A DNA stretch of 64,000 bases from Akkermansia muciniphila (GTDB taxonomy: Bacteria; Verrucomicrobiota; Verrucomicrobiia; Verrucomicrobiales; Akkermansiaceae), in the NCBI RefSeq assembly GCF_040616545.1, contig NZ_CP156688.1, forward strand, positions 2,728,001 through 2,792,000, given 5' to 3'. Under the pieces are notes generated by a model, which was not told where the DNA came from, made no database searches, and saw only the letters and a list, made by a program, of their open reading frames with translations. The translations under genes and the position numbers were made by a program. Shown one piece after another: positions 19,628 through 28,246 of this stretch. Numbering within the stretch: the stretch's first letter is position 1; every line of letters begins with the position of its first letter.

Positions 19628-20356
19628 ATGAGCAAGCAACGACTCGACGTCCTTCTGGTTTCCCGCAATCTCGTAGAATCCCGGGAACTGGCCCAGAGGC
19701 TCATCATTGCCGGAGAGGTGAGCGTGGGCGGCCACCCCTCCACCAAGCCGGGGCTCAAGGTCAATGAAGACGCGGAGATCACCATCAGGAACCGCCCCCG
19801 CTACGTCAGCCGCGGCGGCCTGAAGATGGAGGGAGCCCTGAACGCCTTTCCCGTCTCCGCGGAAGGCAAGGTCTGCCTGGACATCGGCGCGTCCACCGGA
19901 GGCTTTACGGACTGCCTGCTCCAGCACGGAGCCATCAGGGTCCACGCGATCGACGTCGGCACCAACCAGCTCGTCTGGAAACTGCGGCAGGACCCCCGCG
20001 TCATCGTAAAGGAGAAATTCAACGCCCGTTACATGACCCCGGAAGACATCGGGGAGCAGGTGGACCTGATCGTTTCCGACGTTTCCTTCATCTCCCTTAA
20101 AAAAATCCTGCCCGCAGCCTTTCCCCTGCTGAAGGAAGGCGGGGACGCCCTGGTGCTCATCAAGCCCCAGTTTGAGCTTCAGCCGGAAGACATCGGTCCC
20201 GGCGGCATCGTCCGGGACCCGGCCCTGCACCAGCGGGCGGTGGATTCCATACGCGTCTTCGTCACGGAGGAGCTGAACCGCACCTGGATGGGCTGCGAAC
20301 CCTCCCCCATCACCGGAACGGACGGCAACCATGAATTCCTGGCATGGCTCAAGTAG
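19628..20356 (+). CDS. tlyA: TlyA family rRNA 2'-O-methyltransferase
   Basis: 242 residues from the ATG at 19628 (MSKQRLDVLLVSRNL), chosen because TlyA proteins start right at this S4 domain; an ATG-less 15-codon upstream extension is rejected. Residues 1-60 are the S4 RNA-binding domain, the rest an FtsJ/RrmJ-like SAM methyltransferase with CLDIGASTGGFTDCLLQHGA (SAM loop), VDLIVSDVSFISL and ALVLIKPQFE. TlyA methylates cytidines in 16S and/or 23S rRNA. Length fits the family (240-270). Confidence 0.92.
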   Translation: MSKQRLDVLLVSRNLVESRELAQRLIIAGEVSVGGHPSTKPGLKVNEDAEITIRNRPRYVSRGGLKMEGALNAFPVSAEGKVCLDIGASTGGFTDCLLQHGAIRVHAIDVGTNQLVWKLRQDPRVIVKEKFNARYMTPEDIGEQVDLIVSDVSFISLKKILPAAFPLLKEGGDALVLIKPQFELQPEDIGPGGIVRDPALHQRAVDSIRVFVTEELNRTWMGCEPSPITGTDGNHEFLAWLK

Positions 20357-20441
20357 CCCAAGCCCTGTTCCTGTGAGGCATACCGCGCCCCCGGAAAGCC
20401 GCAACAGGCGGTCCGCCGCCGGCCAATCTTCACCGGGCAGG

Positions 20442-21185
20442 TCAGAGCCTGTGGTACACCTCATCAAACGGAACTCTGCACCGCTCTCCCCAGATGCCTT
20501 TCTCTCCGTCCCGTATGCCGCAGGGAATCACCATATTGATCCCGGCGCCATGGGGCAATTCGAGCAGCTTTTTCATACGCTTGCTGTCAAATCCCTCCAG
20601 CGGGCACGTATCATACCCTTCAGCGGCCATGGCGATCATGAACGTCTGGGCGGCGAGGGCGCAGGACTTGTTGACCGTAACGCGCACGTCACACTCCGAG
20701 ACTTCTCGCATCATGGGGCGGAAAAGGCCGATGGCCCTGGCCAGCAAAGTGCGGAAAGCTCCCAAAACGCCGCCACAACGCGCATAAAGGAACGGCATCA
20801 GCTTCCCATAGTATAATTCCCGGTCCCTGATGCGTTTGGCCTGGCGTTCCTCCGGGCTGTTCCTGCGGATGTTTCCACGCTCGAATTGGAGGACGAATTG
20901 CGCCCGCTGCCGGTACAAGTCCTGCCGCGTCACGAAAACGACTATTTCCGAAGCCGTGGCGGCAGCCGACTGGCCGAGGCAGGCCCCGGCAATGCGGGCG
21001 ATCAATTCAGGCCGGGTGATTTGGAAGAATTCCCACAGCTGCATGTTTGAACTGCTGGGAGCCAGGGTGGCCATTTCCAGGCAGCGCTTTACCTTTTCAG
21101 GGTCCAGCGGTTTATTCTTATTGAATACCCGTACGGCCCTCCGGTAATTCAAGGCTTCTTCCAAATTCGTAACGTTCACCGCCAA
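20442..21185 (-). CDS. nitroreductase family protein
   Basis: 247 residues. The N terminus (EEALNYRRAVRVFNKNKPL, then LEMATLAPSSSNMQLWEF) is the FMN-contacting signature of nitroreductases, and the C-terminal MVIPCGIRDGEKGIWGERCR is the typical closing segment. Such enzymes are FMN-dependent NAD(P)H reductases of nitro compounds, quinones or flavins; substrate unknown. It begins 3 bases after the DJ-1/PfpI gene, so the pair is an operon. Confidence 0.88.
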   Translation of the reverse strand: MAVNVTNLEEALNYRRAVRVFNKNKPLDPEKVKRCLEMATLAPSSSNMQLWEFFQITRPELIARIAGACLGQSAAATASEIVVFVTRQDLYRQRAQFVLQFERGNIRRNSPEERQAKRIRDRELYYGKLMPFLYARCGGVLGAFRTLLARAIGLFRPMMREVSECDVRVTVNKSCALAAQTFMIAMAAEGYDTCPLEGFDSKRMKKLLELPHGAGINMVIPCGIRDGEKGIWGERCRVPFDEVYHRL

Positions 21186-21188
21186 CGG

Positions 21189-21881
21189 CTATTGGTTAAA
21201 CCGGCTCATGACCGTTTCAGCCATTTTTTCAGAACTGAACGGGTCCTGGCCCGTGATCAGGTTTCCGTCCGTCACTACTTCCGGCATCATCGGAATCAAT
21301 GACTTCTTGTAATCCGCCCGGCGTTCCTTCAGCGCGGATTCCAGATCGAAAGGCACCAGCTTTTTCTTTCCGGCCAGGCCTTCCTCAAACCAGCTGAATC
21401 CCGTGACCTTTTTATCTTTTACCAGGTATTCTCCGTTTGAGAGTTTCACGTTTAATAATCCGCATACGCCGTGGCAAATGGCTCCAACTACTTTATTGTT
21501 TTCATAGTGGTCTTTGATGAGCGTTTGCAGAACGGCGTTATCCGGAAAATCGAACATCGCGCCGTGGCCCCCGGCCAAATAAATGCAGTCGAACAACTCT
21601 CCGGAAACATCATCCAGGCTTTTCGTGTGCCGCAGCACGTCCCGGAATTCGGAATCGTCCCAGTATTCTTTGGAGACTTTGTCCATGTACATCGTTTTCA
21701 GGCTCATGGGATCAACCGGGGTATCGCCTCCCTTGGGACTGGCAATGACGATATCGTATCCCCGCTTTTTCGCGCTGTCGTACATGTGGGTAAGCTCACT
21801 GAGCCATAATCCCGTTTCTTCTTTTCCGTCCGGAAACATCCCGGTTCCGGTGACAACCATTAATATTTTCATTTGTTTCAT
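21189..21881 (-). CDS. DJ-1/PfpI family protein (Hsp31/glyoxalase III-like)
   Basis: 230 residues. Nucleophile elbow AICHGVCGL carries the conserved Cys-His, and YLAGGHGAMFDFPDN provides the oxyanion/Glu region; together they place it in the Hsp31-like branch of the DJ-1/PfpI superfamily, whose members act as glutathione-independent glyoxalases or deglycase/chaperones. Start is ATG at 21881 or, three codons later, the ATG giving MKILMVVTGTG; both are plausible. First gene of a two-gene operon with nitroreductase, consistent with handling reactive carbonyl or redox stress. Confidence 0.87.
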   Translation of the reverse strand: MKQMKILMVVTGTGMFPDGKEETGLWLSELTHMYDSAKKRGYDIVIASPKGGDTPVDPMSLKTMYMDKVSKEYWDDSEFRDVLRHTKSLDDVSGELFDCIYLAGGHGAMFDFPDNAVLQTLIKDHYENNKVVGAICHGVCGLLNVKLSNGEYLVKDKKVTGFSWFEEGLAGKKKLVPFDLESALKERRADYKKSLIPMMPEVVTDGNLITGQDPFSSEKMAETVMSRFNQ

Positions 21882-21898
21882 CTCTCTGTTTTTCCTGT

Positions 21899-21927
21899 TC
21901 TATATAAAAGCCGGCCATCATCTGTAA
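21899..21927 (-). promoter_or_regulatory. candidate sigma70-like promoter for the DJ-1/nitroreductase operon
   Basis: On the minus strand TTACAG (21927-21922) and TATAGA (21904-21899) are separated by 17 bases, 18 bases upstream of the start codon. Confidence 0.5.
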
Positions 21928-22423
21928 TTCCTGAATGAATTATTAATTACACACTGCCGGACATATTTTATTTTTCATCTATTGGCAGTTTCACCATGCA
22001 CGGAAAATGAAACCCTTGTCAATGCGCCACTTCATCCTAATAAAAAGGCGCAGCCGGTTAAATGTCCAGCCCGCCGCTCTTCTTTTAAAGGAAATCCTTA
22101 ACAGGAATTCCGGGAAACCTCCGGGCTTCAGAACCGCCTCCGGAGACAGGAAAATATGCCGCACCAAGCCTCAAAACACTTTTATTTCCAACACAATAAA
22201 CAAGAACCGCACCCCTTTCATCCCTCCGGCCCGGCCATGGAGGGAAAAAGGGATTCTCTCCATTTTCCCCCACCCCGCGAACGCCGGAACAGCCCCGGCG
22301 GTTCCGCGCCTCCCCCAATGACACGAAATCTTCATTCACGGAACCGGGCCGCGCGAACATGCGGCGCTCCTCTCCGGCGCCAACCCGCCGGAAAAAGAAG
22401 ATTCCGCCTTCCTTCATTCCATC
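21928..22423. other. intergenic region, nothing recognised
   Basis: About 500 bases between the DJ-1 promoter and the nagB terminator. Short open frames are present but lack coding character. No repeat or RNA structure stood out. Confidence 0.5.
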
Positions 22424-22461
22424 AAAAACGCCGCCTTCCCACGGAACCGGGAAAGGCGGCG
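22424..22461 (-). terminator. intrinsic terminator of nagB
   Basis: On the minus strand CGCCGCCTTTCCC (22461-22449) pairs with GGGAAGGCGGCG (22440-22429), one bulge, 8-base loop, followed by TTTTT (22428-22424). Confidence 0.9.
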
Positions 22462-22483
22462 CAGCCGTTGCTGAAACGGAGAA

Positions 22484-23227
22484 TTAAAGCTGGGAAGCGG
22501 CGCCCTTGTCCAGAAGGAACTTGGCGTTCGGGTGCTTCTGCAGGTAGGAGGCGGCCACATCCACCGTCACGGGCCCCTGAACGGCCTTCTTCACGATGGA
22601 AGCCTTCTTTTCTCCCCAGGCCATCAGAGCCACTTCACGGGCGCCCATGATGGTGGCCACGCCCATGGTGATAGCCGTGGTGGGAACATGTTCCACACCG
22701 CCGAAGGCGGGGCCGGCGTCGGAGCGGGTCAGCTCGTCCAGGTGCACCTGGCGGGTAATGGTGGTATCATCGGAACCGGGTTCATTGAAGCCGATGTGGC
22801 CGGTGCGGCCGATGCCGAGAATCTGGAGGTCAATGCCGCCGCAGTCCTTGATCTTCTGTTCATACGCGGCGCAGTGGGCGGCAATTTCATCACCCTTGAC
22901 GGTGCCGGAGGGCAGATTGATGTTTTCCGGCTTCATGTCAATGTGATTGAACAGGTTGGTGTGCATGAAGTACCAGTAGGATTCCGGATGGTCGTGGTCC
23001 AGGCCGCTGTATTCGTCCAGATTGAAGGAGATGACGTTGCTGAAGGAAAGGCCTTCCTCCTTGTGAAGACGGACCAGTTCCGCATAAAAAGGCAGCGGGG
23101 TGGCGCCCGTGGCAAGGCCAAGAACCACGTTCCTGCCTTCAGCGGCGCGCTTACGGATGAGTTCCGCAACTTCTCCTGCCAAAGACTTGGCAGCATCCTG
23201 GGGAGTTTCAAAAGTTTCTACTTTCAT
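22484..23227 (-). CDS. nagB: glucosamine-6-phosphate deaminase
   Basis: 247 residues from the ATG at 23227 (MKVETFETPQDAAKSL); a start 4 codons upstream is possible but less family-like. It converts glucosamine 6-phosphate to fructose 6-phosphate and ammonia. Seen: LGLATGATPLPFY sugar-phosphate loop, FNLDEYSGL with the catalytic Asp, and GIGRTGHIGFNEPG with the catalytic His and Glu. Slightly shorter than E. coli NagB (266) and lacking its C-terminal allosteric extension. Single-gene unit with its own terminator; fits use of mucin N-acetylglucosamine. Confidence 0.95.
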   Translation of the reverse strand: MKVETFETPQDAAKSLAGEVAELIRKRAAEGRNVVLGLATGATPLPFYAELVRLHKEEGLSFSNVISFNLDEYSGLDHDHPESYWYFMHTNLFNHIDMKPENINLPSGTVKGDEIAAHCAAYEQKIKDCGGIDLQILGIGRTGHIGFNEPGSDDTTITRQVHLDELTRSDAGPAFGGVEHVPTTAITMGVATIMGAREVALMAWGEKKASIVKKAVQGPVTVDVAASYLQKHPNAKFLLDKGAASQL

Positions 23228-23379
23228 AACGCGCCGCATTTTACCGTGCAGGGAATCTTTTTCAATGGAATAGTCCCGGAATCATGCACTTTGATGCGCT
23301 TGAGCGGAAAATTCCCGGAAATGGAAGCTTCCCGGTCCCGGGTAAAGCGGCCAGGAAAAAAACGCGGGTGTTTGATTTG

Positions 23380-23488
23380 CAAGGGCCGGGAAACCGCGTT
23401 GCGGCCGGACGGAATGCGTAGCATGAAGCCCGGAGGGTGAATGAGTCTGAAAGACGAATGAATCAAACCCTTGTTCCCGGCAGCGCGG
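23380..23488 (+). repeat. dispersed structured 109-bp repeat, copy 1
   Basis: About 92% identical (9 differences in 109 by eye) to 38092-38200, same orientation. An outer CAAGGG/CCCTTG pairing encloses three short hairpins (CCGC-GTT-GCGG, ATGC-GTA-GCAT, GTCT-GAA-AGAC). Intergenic between divergent nagB and the RlmI-like gene. Confidence 0.85.
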
Positions 23489-23723
23489 CTTCAAGCTTCC
23501 CTTTCCGTTTAACCGGTTAAACGGCCTTCATGCCTGAAATTACTCCGAAGCGCGGCGGAAGGGCTTATTTTCTCCCTTCCGGTCAGGGCACAGGAACTAC
23601 GGAAAAGAAAAAACGCCCCTTTCCTTGCCCCCCGCCCTTCGTCACGGCAACCGCCGCTCTTGCGCGCCCCTGCCCGCATTACCCTTGAACTTTCCCCCCT
23701 GATCATGTATTGCCTTTCCTGAC

Positions 23724-24908
23724 ATGGCAGGTTTGATTATTTCTCCAAGGGCACGCCTTTTCCAGGGGCACGACTGGGTTTACGGCACGGAAGTGCGCAA
23801 GGTGTTCGGCAATCCCCAGCCGGGGGACGTGGTGGCGCTGAAGGATTTCAAGGACCGTTTTCTGGGGTCCGCCATGTTCAACCCCCATTCCCAGATCGTT
23901 GCCAGGCGCTTTTCCCGCCGCAAGCAGGAACTGGACGGAGACTTTTTTTCCCGGCGCATCAGCCAGGCGGTGGAACTGCGGCGCCGGTACCTGCCGGAAG
24001 AAACGCTCACGCGCCTCGTCTGGAGCGAGTCGGACGGCCTCCCCGGCCTGATCGTGGACCGTTACGCGGATTACCTGGTCGTGCAGACGCTGACCGTCGC
24101 CATGGAACGCCGCCTTCCCATCATCCTGAACGTTCTGGAAGACCTGCTCTCCCCCAGGGGGATCATCGTCAGGAATGATTCCCCCATGCTGGCGGCGGAA
24201 GGCATTGAGCCGTCCGTCCGCGTGGCGCGCGGACAGGAGCCGGAACCCTTCGCCGCACGCAGCGGAAACGTGCAGTTCATGATTGACCTCCAGACGGGAC
24301 AAAAAACCGGCCTGTACCTGGACCAGCTGGACAATTATGCCGCCGTGGCCCGTTTTGCCCGCGGGCGCCGCGTGCTGGACTGCTTCTGCAACCAGGGCGG
24401 CTTTGCCCTGGCCTGCGCCCTGGAGGGGGCTGCGGAAGTCACGGCCGTGGACGTCTCCCAGGACGCCATGGACGCCGTGGCGCGCAACGCAAAGCTGAAC
24501 GGCGTCTCCATCCAGTGTGTTACGGACAACGCGTTTGACTTCCTGAAGAAGGAGGCCGCCCTTGTCCGGGACGGCGGGGAGCACAAGTGGGACCTGATCA
24601 TTCTGGACCCTCCCTCCTTCACCAGAAACAAGAAATCCGTGCATGACGCCATGCGCGGGTATAAGGAAATCCACCTCCGCGCCATGAAGCTTCTGGCGCC
24701 GGGAGGCATCCTTTCCACCTTCTGCTGCTCCCACCACGCCGGGGCGGACCTGTTCCGGGAAAGCGTTCTGGACGCCGCCATTGACGCGCCGGCCACCCTG
24801 CGCCTGGTACAGCAACACGGCCAGAGGCCGGATCACCCGGTTTTACTGAACATTCCGGAAACGGAATACCTTAAGGGGTTCACTTATGAACTGCTTCCCG
24901 GCAGATGA
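23724..24908 (+). CDS. RlmI-like class I SAM-dependent rRNA methyltransferase
   Basis: 394 residues with an N-terminal PUA domain (ISPRARLFQGHDWVYGTEV), a central EEHEE-like region (LPGLIVDRYADYLVVQ) and a C-terminal Rossmann methyltransferase: VLDCFCNQGGFALACAL, AEVTAVDVSQDAMD, and LIILDPPSFTRN. This is the RlmI/YccW architecture, which makes 5-methylcytosine in 23S rRNA. A second member lies at 30325-31638, so the target base of each is uncertain. Confidence 0.9.
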   Translation: MAGLIISPRARLFQGHDWVYGTEVRKVFGNPQPGDVVALKDFKDRFLGSAMFNPHSQIVARRFSRRKQELDGDFFSRRISQAVELRRRYLPEETLTRLVWSESDGLPGLIVDRYADYLVVQTLTVAMERRLPIILNVLEDLLSPRGIIVRNDSPMLAAEGIEPSVRVARGQEPEPFAARSGNVQFMIDLQTGQKTGLYLDQLDNYAAVARFARGRRVLDCFCNQGGFALACALEGAAEVTAVDVSQDAMDAVARNAKLNGVSIQCVTDNAFDFLKKEAALVRDGGEHKWDLIILDPPSFTRNKKSVHDAMRGYKEIHLRAMKLLAPGGILSTFCCSHHAGADLFRESVLDAAIDAPATLRLVQQHGQRPDHPVLLNIPETEYLKGFTYELLPGR

Positions 24909-25007
24909 TTTCGTTACAATGACAATATCCTTCCCTCCGGTCTGATATTGTAAAGAATACGATGCTGTTTTTCCTGAATAAAAACAATCGTTTCAATGAA
25001 AAAATAC

Positions 25008-25036
25008 TTGCTTATCCCCTTTTCCTGTCCTATATT
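25008..25036 (+). promoter_or_regulatory. promoter of the small RNA
   Basis: TTGCTT (25008-25013) and TATATT (25031-25036) with an ideal 17-base spacer, placing the transcript start near 25043. Confidence 0.7.
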
Positions 25037-25042
25037 GCGTTT

Positions 25043-25150
25043 CGAGCAGGTGAGCGCTCGTTAAAAAAGCTCTCTGGATCTTAACCGATCCAGTTTCATA
25101 GGGTAGTTGGGGCGCCCCGGTCGTTTTACGACCGGGGCGACTTTCTTTTT
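25043..25150 (+). ncRNA. unidentified small RNA with three hairpins and intrinsic terminator
   Basis: About 108 nt between a good promoter and a strong terminator with no convincing reading frame. Hairpin 1: CGAGC (25043-25047) with GCTCG (25056-25060). Hairpin 2: CTGGATC (25074-25080) with GATCCAG (25087-25093), loop TTAACC. Then a single-stranded stretch TTTCATAGGGTAGTTGGGG, and hairpin 3: a 12-bp stem (25113-25124 with 25128-25139) followed by CTTTCTTTTT. It does not show tmRNA, SRP, 6S or RNase P signatures. Lying 79 bases before khpA, it is either a free-standing sRNA or an attenuating leader of khpA. Confidence 0.7.
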
Positions 25151-25228
25151 CAGGGAATGTCTGGAATTGCATCTTTTCAATCAGGGAGTTTTATAGTAGG
25201 GTGATTGAAATAACCCACATTTCCCCTC

Positions 25229-25510
25229 ATGCATCCTGCCGTAGAACAAATCCGCCAGTACCTGCAATTGATCGCCCTGCAATTCGTGCAACACCCGGAA
25301 CAGGCGGAATTGCGCGTTGCGGAATCCCCGCAGGGAGACGCCGTCCGCTTCCGCCTGATTCTGGAGAAAACAGACGTGGCCCGCATCATTGGCCGCAACG
25401 GGATGACGGCCTCGGCCATCCGCTCCCTGGCCAAGGCGGCGGGGGAAAAGCACGGCCTCAAGGTCATCGTGCACATGCTTTCCCATGAGGAAGCGGCGGA
25501 ACAGCCGTAA
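25229..25510 (+). CDS. khpA: KH-domain RNA-binding protein KhpA
   Basis: 93 residues, the size of YlqC/KhpA. A single KH domain with the RNA-contacting GxxG loop in RIIGRNGMTASAIRSL. KhpA binds RNA, often with KhpB, and affects cell size and RNA turnover in other bacteria. An AUG at 25229 is the only start giving the family N terminus. A structured RNA and its terminator lie immediately upstream, which makes feedback control through that leader conceivable. Unlike in most genomes it is not beside rpsP or rimM. Confidence 0.88.
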   Translation: MHPAVEQIRQYLQLIALQFVQHPEQAELRVAESPQGDAVRFRLILEKTDVARIIGRNGMTASAIRSLAKAAGEKHGLKVIVHMLSHEEAAEQP

Positions 25511-25528
25511 GGCCCCCGCTTCCCCTTA

Positions 25529-27997
25529 TTATAATTCCACATCCAGCACCAGGGCCAGCAGATTGAACGGGTCCGGCGTCTCCACCCGGAGGGCAAAGGA
25601 AGACTGCTCATTCATGCCGTAATTGTGGATCATGCGCACGTAGCCGGAATAAGGCTCCTCCACGCCGTACCTGCCGGGCTGAAAATCCCTCCACGCATCC
25701 GGATGGCCCGTGCCGTACCGGAACTTCAGGGAGCTTTCGTGAAGCAGCGCCCTCGCACCAAGCTGCTTTTTAAACCTGCCCAGCGTCTCAAGCGTTTCCA
25801 GGGGCATCGTCCTCACCTCCGCCGGGGCGGCCAGCCCTACGGACACGGTTTCTCCGTCCCTCCTGCCGGGGCAGGCGGCATTCCCCTCCCCGTCAACGCT
25901 AATGGGCATCCATGCGCCGTCCCCGTCCAGCAGGACGGCACCGCATCCCGCCAGATGGCCCAGCCCGGCCAAAGCCTCCCTCCGCACCACGGCCTCCGTG
26001 CAGGCGTCCAGGCAGGCATTGCCGTCCGCCAGGCGCTCCACGGTGATGCAGGCCTGTTCCCCCTCTCCGCGCGCCACGGCAAACCACACATCCTCATCCG
26101 GCGTATCACGGGAGCCGCGCAAAGCCGCCACGGACAGAATGCGGCCATGTTCCAGGCGGTGGGCGTGCCACGCCACCACGTTCTGCTCCCTGTTCAGCGT
26201 CATGCACACGGCAGAGCCGTCCCCCAGCACGCACCAGACATGGAACGCCGTGCTCCTCTGCACCGTCCAGTCCACAATCCCCGCCTTCAGCAGATGGCCG
26301 GACAACAGGCTGACGTCCCGCGTCTGGTAGCCGTCCGCCTCCAGGGAATAAAACAGTTCCCGCACCATCATGCCCCCCTGCTGGACAAAGAGGAGGCTGT
26401 TTTCCACCGTCAGGGCGTCCAGGGAGGCGGAACCCACTCCGGAATGGCGCTGGAATTCAGCATTGGCCGCGCTCAGTCCTTCCGAGTTGGAGGCGGACAG
26501 CCGCCACTCCCCTTCGCTGGTGCCGATCATCAGCCCCCGCAGGGAGGCAATCCAGGAGATGCGGTTCTGCTGGGAGGCCGCCATCGTCAGAATCATGGCG
26601 GAATCCGCCGGAATGCCCGGAGCAAACGCGGAAAAATCATCCACCCGGCTGGCCCACAGCGTCTGTGGCTGGCCGGGAGTTCCGCCGAACCACAACCGCC
26701 CCTGGTGGAACTCCACCGTGCACGGATACCCGTTCCGGACGCCGAATGCGCCAAAGGACCAGTCATTGGTCTCGCAATCCCCCAGCACGTAGTAGGACAG
26801 GTGAAGGGCGTTCGTGAGATAAACGCTGCGGGGGGAAACGTATTCCTCCACTACCATTTCATGGTCAAAGGACCCGGCGGAGGCCCGGAACACGGGCGTT
26901 CCCGTGGAAGCGCCGTTCCTGTACGCCATCAGGCGGATTTTATAATAGGATAATTCCTCTTCATGGCCGCTCAGGGAAAAATTGTTCCGGAACCCGTCCT
27001 TCTGCTGGAAGCTCTTCACGGAGTGCCAGACCAGGGAGGGCTGGCTGGGGAGGTAATTGGAACCGTCCGGATACCCCCGGCACACTTCCCACTCCGCATC
27101 CCAGGTGCCCGTCGTTTCCAGCGTCCACGCGCCGCTGACGTAAACGCGCGCGCTGGCGTCGGAGCCCTTTTCAAAAAAGGCCGTGTACCTCTCCGGGCGG
27201 TTCACGCCGGGCTGGTAGTTGGTCTTCCTGCTGAAATCCCGGATGCACGTATAAGACTGCCGCCAGCCGTCCTCCCGGTCCATGGAAAAAGTCTCCCCCT
27301 TGTAAAGGTCCCGGTCCAGGTTTGTCAGATGGTAAAAGGGCATCTGGGTTCCCTCCACTACGGATTCCCCGTATTTCCGGGTAATGCGGAGAAACTCCCT
27401 GCCCTCCATTTCCGGCGTGAAAACGTCGGCGTCCGCACTGGCCAGCAATCTGGCGGCATTCCCTTCCCTCACCGTCCGGCATTCCAGCCTCACGGCATTG
27501 AACAGGGAGCTTTCATAAGGCATGCCGGAAAACTCCAGCGCCTCCAGCCGCCAGTCGTCGTCCGCATGGCGGGAGAGCGTCATGGGCGGAGTGGACGGCT
27601 CCACGCAGTAAATCACATCATTCAGCTGCTGCATCCGGAGGTTCCGGACCTGTTCGTCCGTCTTCCACGGCGTACGCGTTTCCAGCACGCCGCCCTCCGC
27701 ATCCCGCAGAGGCGCGCCGTCCTTGAAATAACGGATGTAGCCCCGCCCCGCTTCCAGCATGAACTGCACGCCCGTGGAGTATTTGAAGGAGACCAGCCTC
27801 ACGGCCCCCTCCGTGCATCCCGCGCGGGCGGCCAGACGCGTTCCCGGCCTGCGCCGGAGGCCGCCAAAGGGGCTGACCAGGAAATTCATCAGCCGGGAGG
27901 CGCCCCGGGACACAGGGTCCAGGTCCGCACGTCCGGCCAGCCACGGGGTCAACTCCCCGGCAGTGAAACTGAGCCGCTGTAATACTTGTTTTGCCAT
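25529..27997 (-). CDS. phage tail nozzle-like protein (T7 gp12/tail tubular protein B type), isolated
   Basis: 822 residues from the ATG at 27997. The opening (LQRLSFTAGELTPWLAGRADLD, quoted in part: SFTAGELTPWLAGRAD; then FLVSPFGGLRRRPGT and FKYSTGVQFMLEAG) and the later FHQGRLWFGGTPGQPQTLWASR match podophage tail nozzle/stabilisation proteins, which form the distal tail tube. No other tail or head gene adjoins it, so it is a stranded phage gene or a domesticated tail component. It converges with khpA (18 bases apart) and sits next to two AT-rich exported proteins. Base composition is GC-rich like the chromosome, suggesting long residence. Confidence 0.8.
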   Translation of the reverse strand: MAKQVLQRLSFTAGELTPWLAGRADLDPVSRGASRLMNFLVSPFGGLRRRPGTRLAARAGCTEGAVRLVSFKYSTGVQFMLEAGRGYIRYFKDGAPLRDAEGGVLETRTPWKTDEQVRNLRMQQLNDVIYCVEPSTPPMTLSRHADDDWRLEALEFSGMPYESSLFNAVRLECRTVREGNAARLLASADADVFTPEMEGREFLRITRKYGESVVEGTQMPFYHLTNLDRDLYKGETFSMDREDGWRQSYTCIRDFSRKTNYQPGVNRPERYTAFFEKGSDASARVYVSGAWTLETTGTWDAEWEVCRGYPDGSNYLPSQPSLVWHSVKSFQQKDGFRNNFSLSGHEEELSYYKIRLMAYRNGASTGTPVFRASAGSFDHEMVVEEYVSPRSVYLTNALHLSYYVLGDCETNDWSFGAFGVRNGYPCTVEFHQGRLWFGGTPGQPQTLWASRVDDFSAFAPGIPADSAMILTMAASQQNRISWIASLRGLMIGTSEGEWRLSASNSEGLSAANAEFQRHSGVGSASLDALTVENSLLFVQQGGMMVRELFYSLEADGYQTRDVSLLSGHLLKAGIVDWTVQRSTAFHVWCVLGDGSAVCMTLNREQNVVAWHAHRLEHGRILSVAALRGSRDTPDEDVWFAVARGEGEQACITVERLADGNACLDACTEAVVRREALAGLGHLAGCGAVLLDGDGAWMPISVDGEGNAACPGRRDGETVSVGLAAPAEVRTMPLETLETLGRFKKQLGARALLHESSLKFRYGTGHPDAWRDFQPGRYGVEEPYSGYVRMIHNYGMNEQSSFALRVETPDPFNLLALVLDVEL

Positions 27998-28246
27998 ATT
28001 CCTCCCCACCAAAGCAGAAAGGAGGAAAAGCCGTCAACACGCCTGAAAGGTGATGCAGAAAACCGCCCATTTCAGATGCCGTCTGTTTTGATCCGTTTGA
28101 ACGAACTATATCCGGAACAGGCTAATATCACCTATTGGAATCAAGTTTTTAACAGGAAACACTCATTAAAATTTCCAAAAAACTTGACAAATAATCATAT
28201 TTTAGATCTCATTTACTTATAAAATAATTAACTGTTATCCTATATA
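27998..28246. other. AT-rich intergenic region
   Basis: About 250 bases between the divergent nozzle-like gene and the exported protein gene. TTGACA at 28184-28189 and several TATA-like stretches up to 28235 could form a promoter for the latter, but no pair has ideal spacing. Confidence 0.4.

Noticed and set aside
22007-22650. Short plus-strand frames between the DJ-1 and nagB genes
   Set aside because: Pro/Arg-rich shadows, one running through the nagB terminator and antisense to nagB.
25043-25150. tRNA, tmRNA, SRP or 6S RNA
   Set aside because: Lacks T-loop, acceptor stem, SRP tetraloop or 6S bubble features; three simple hairpins only.
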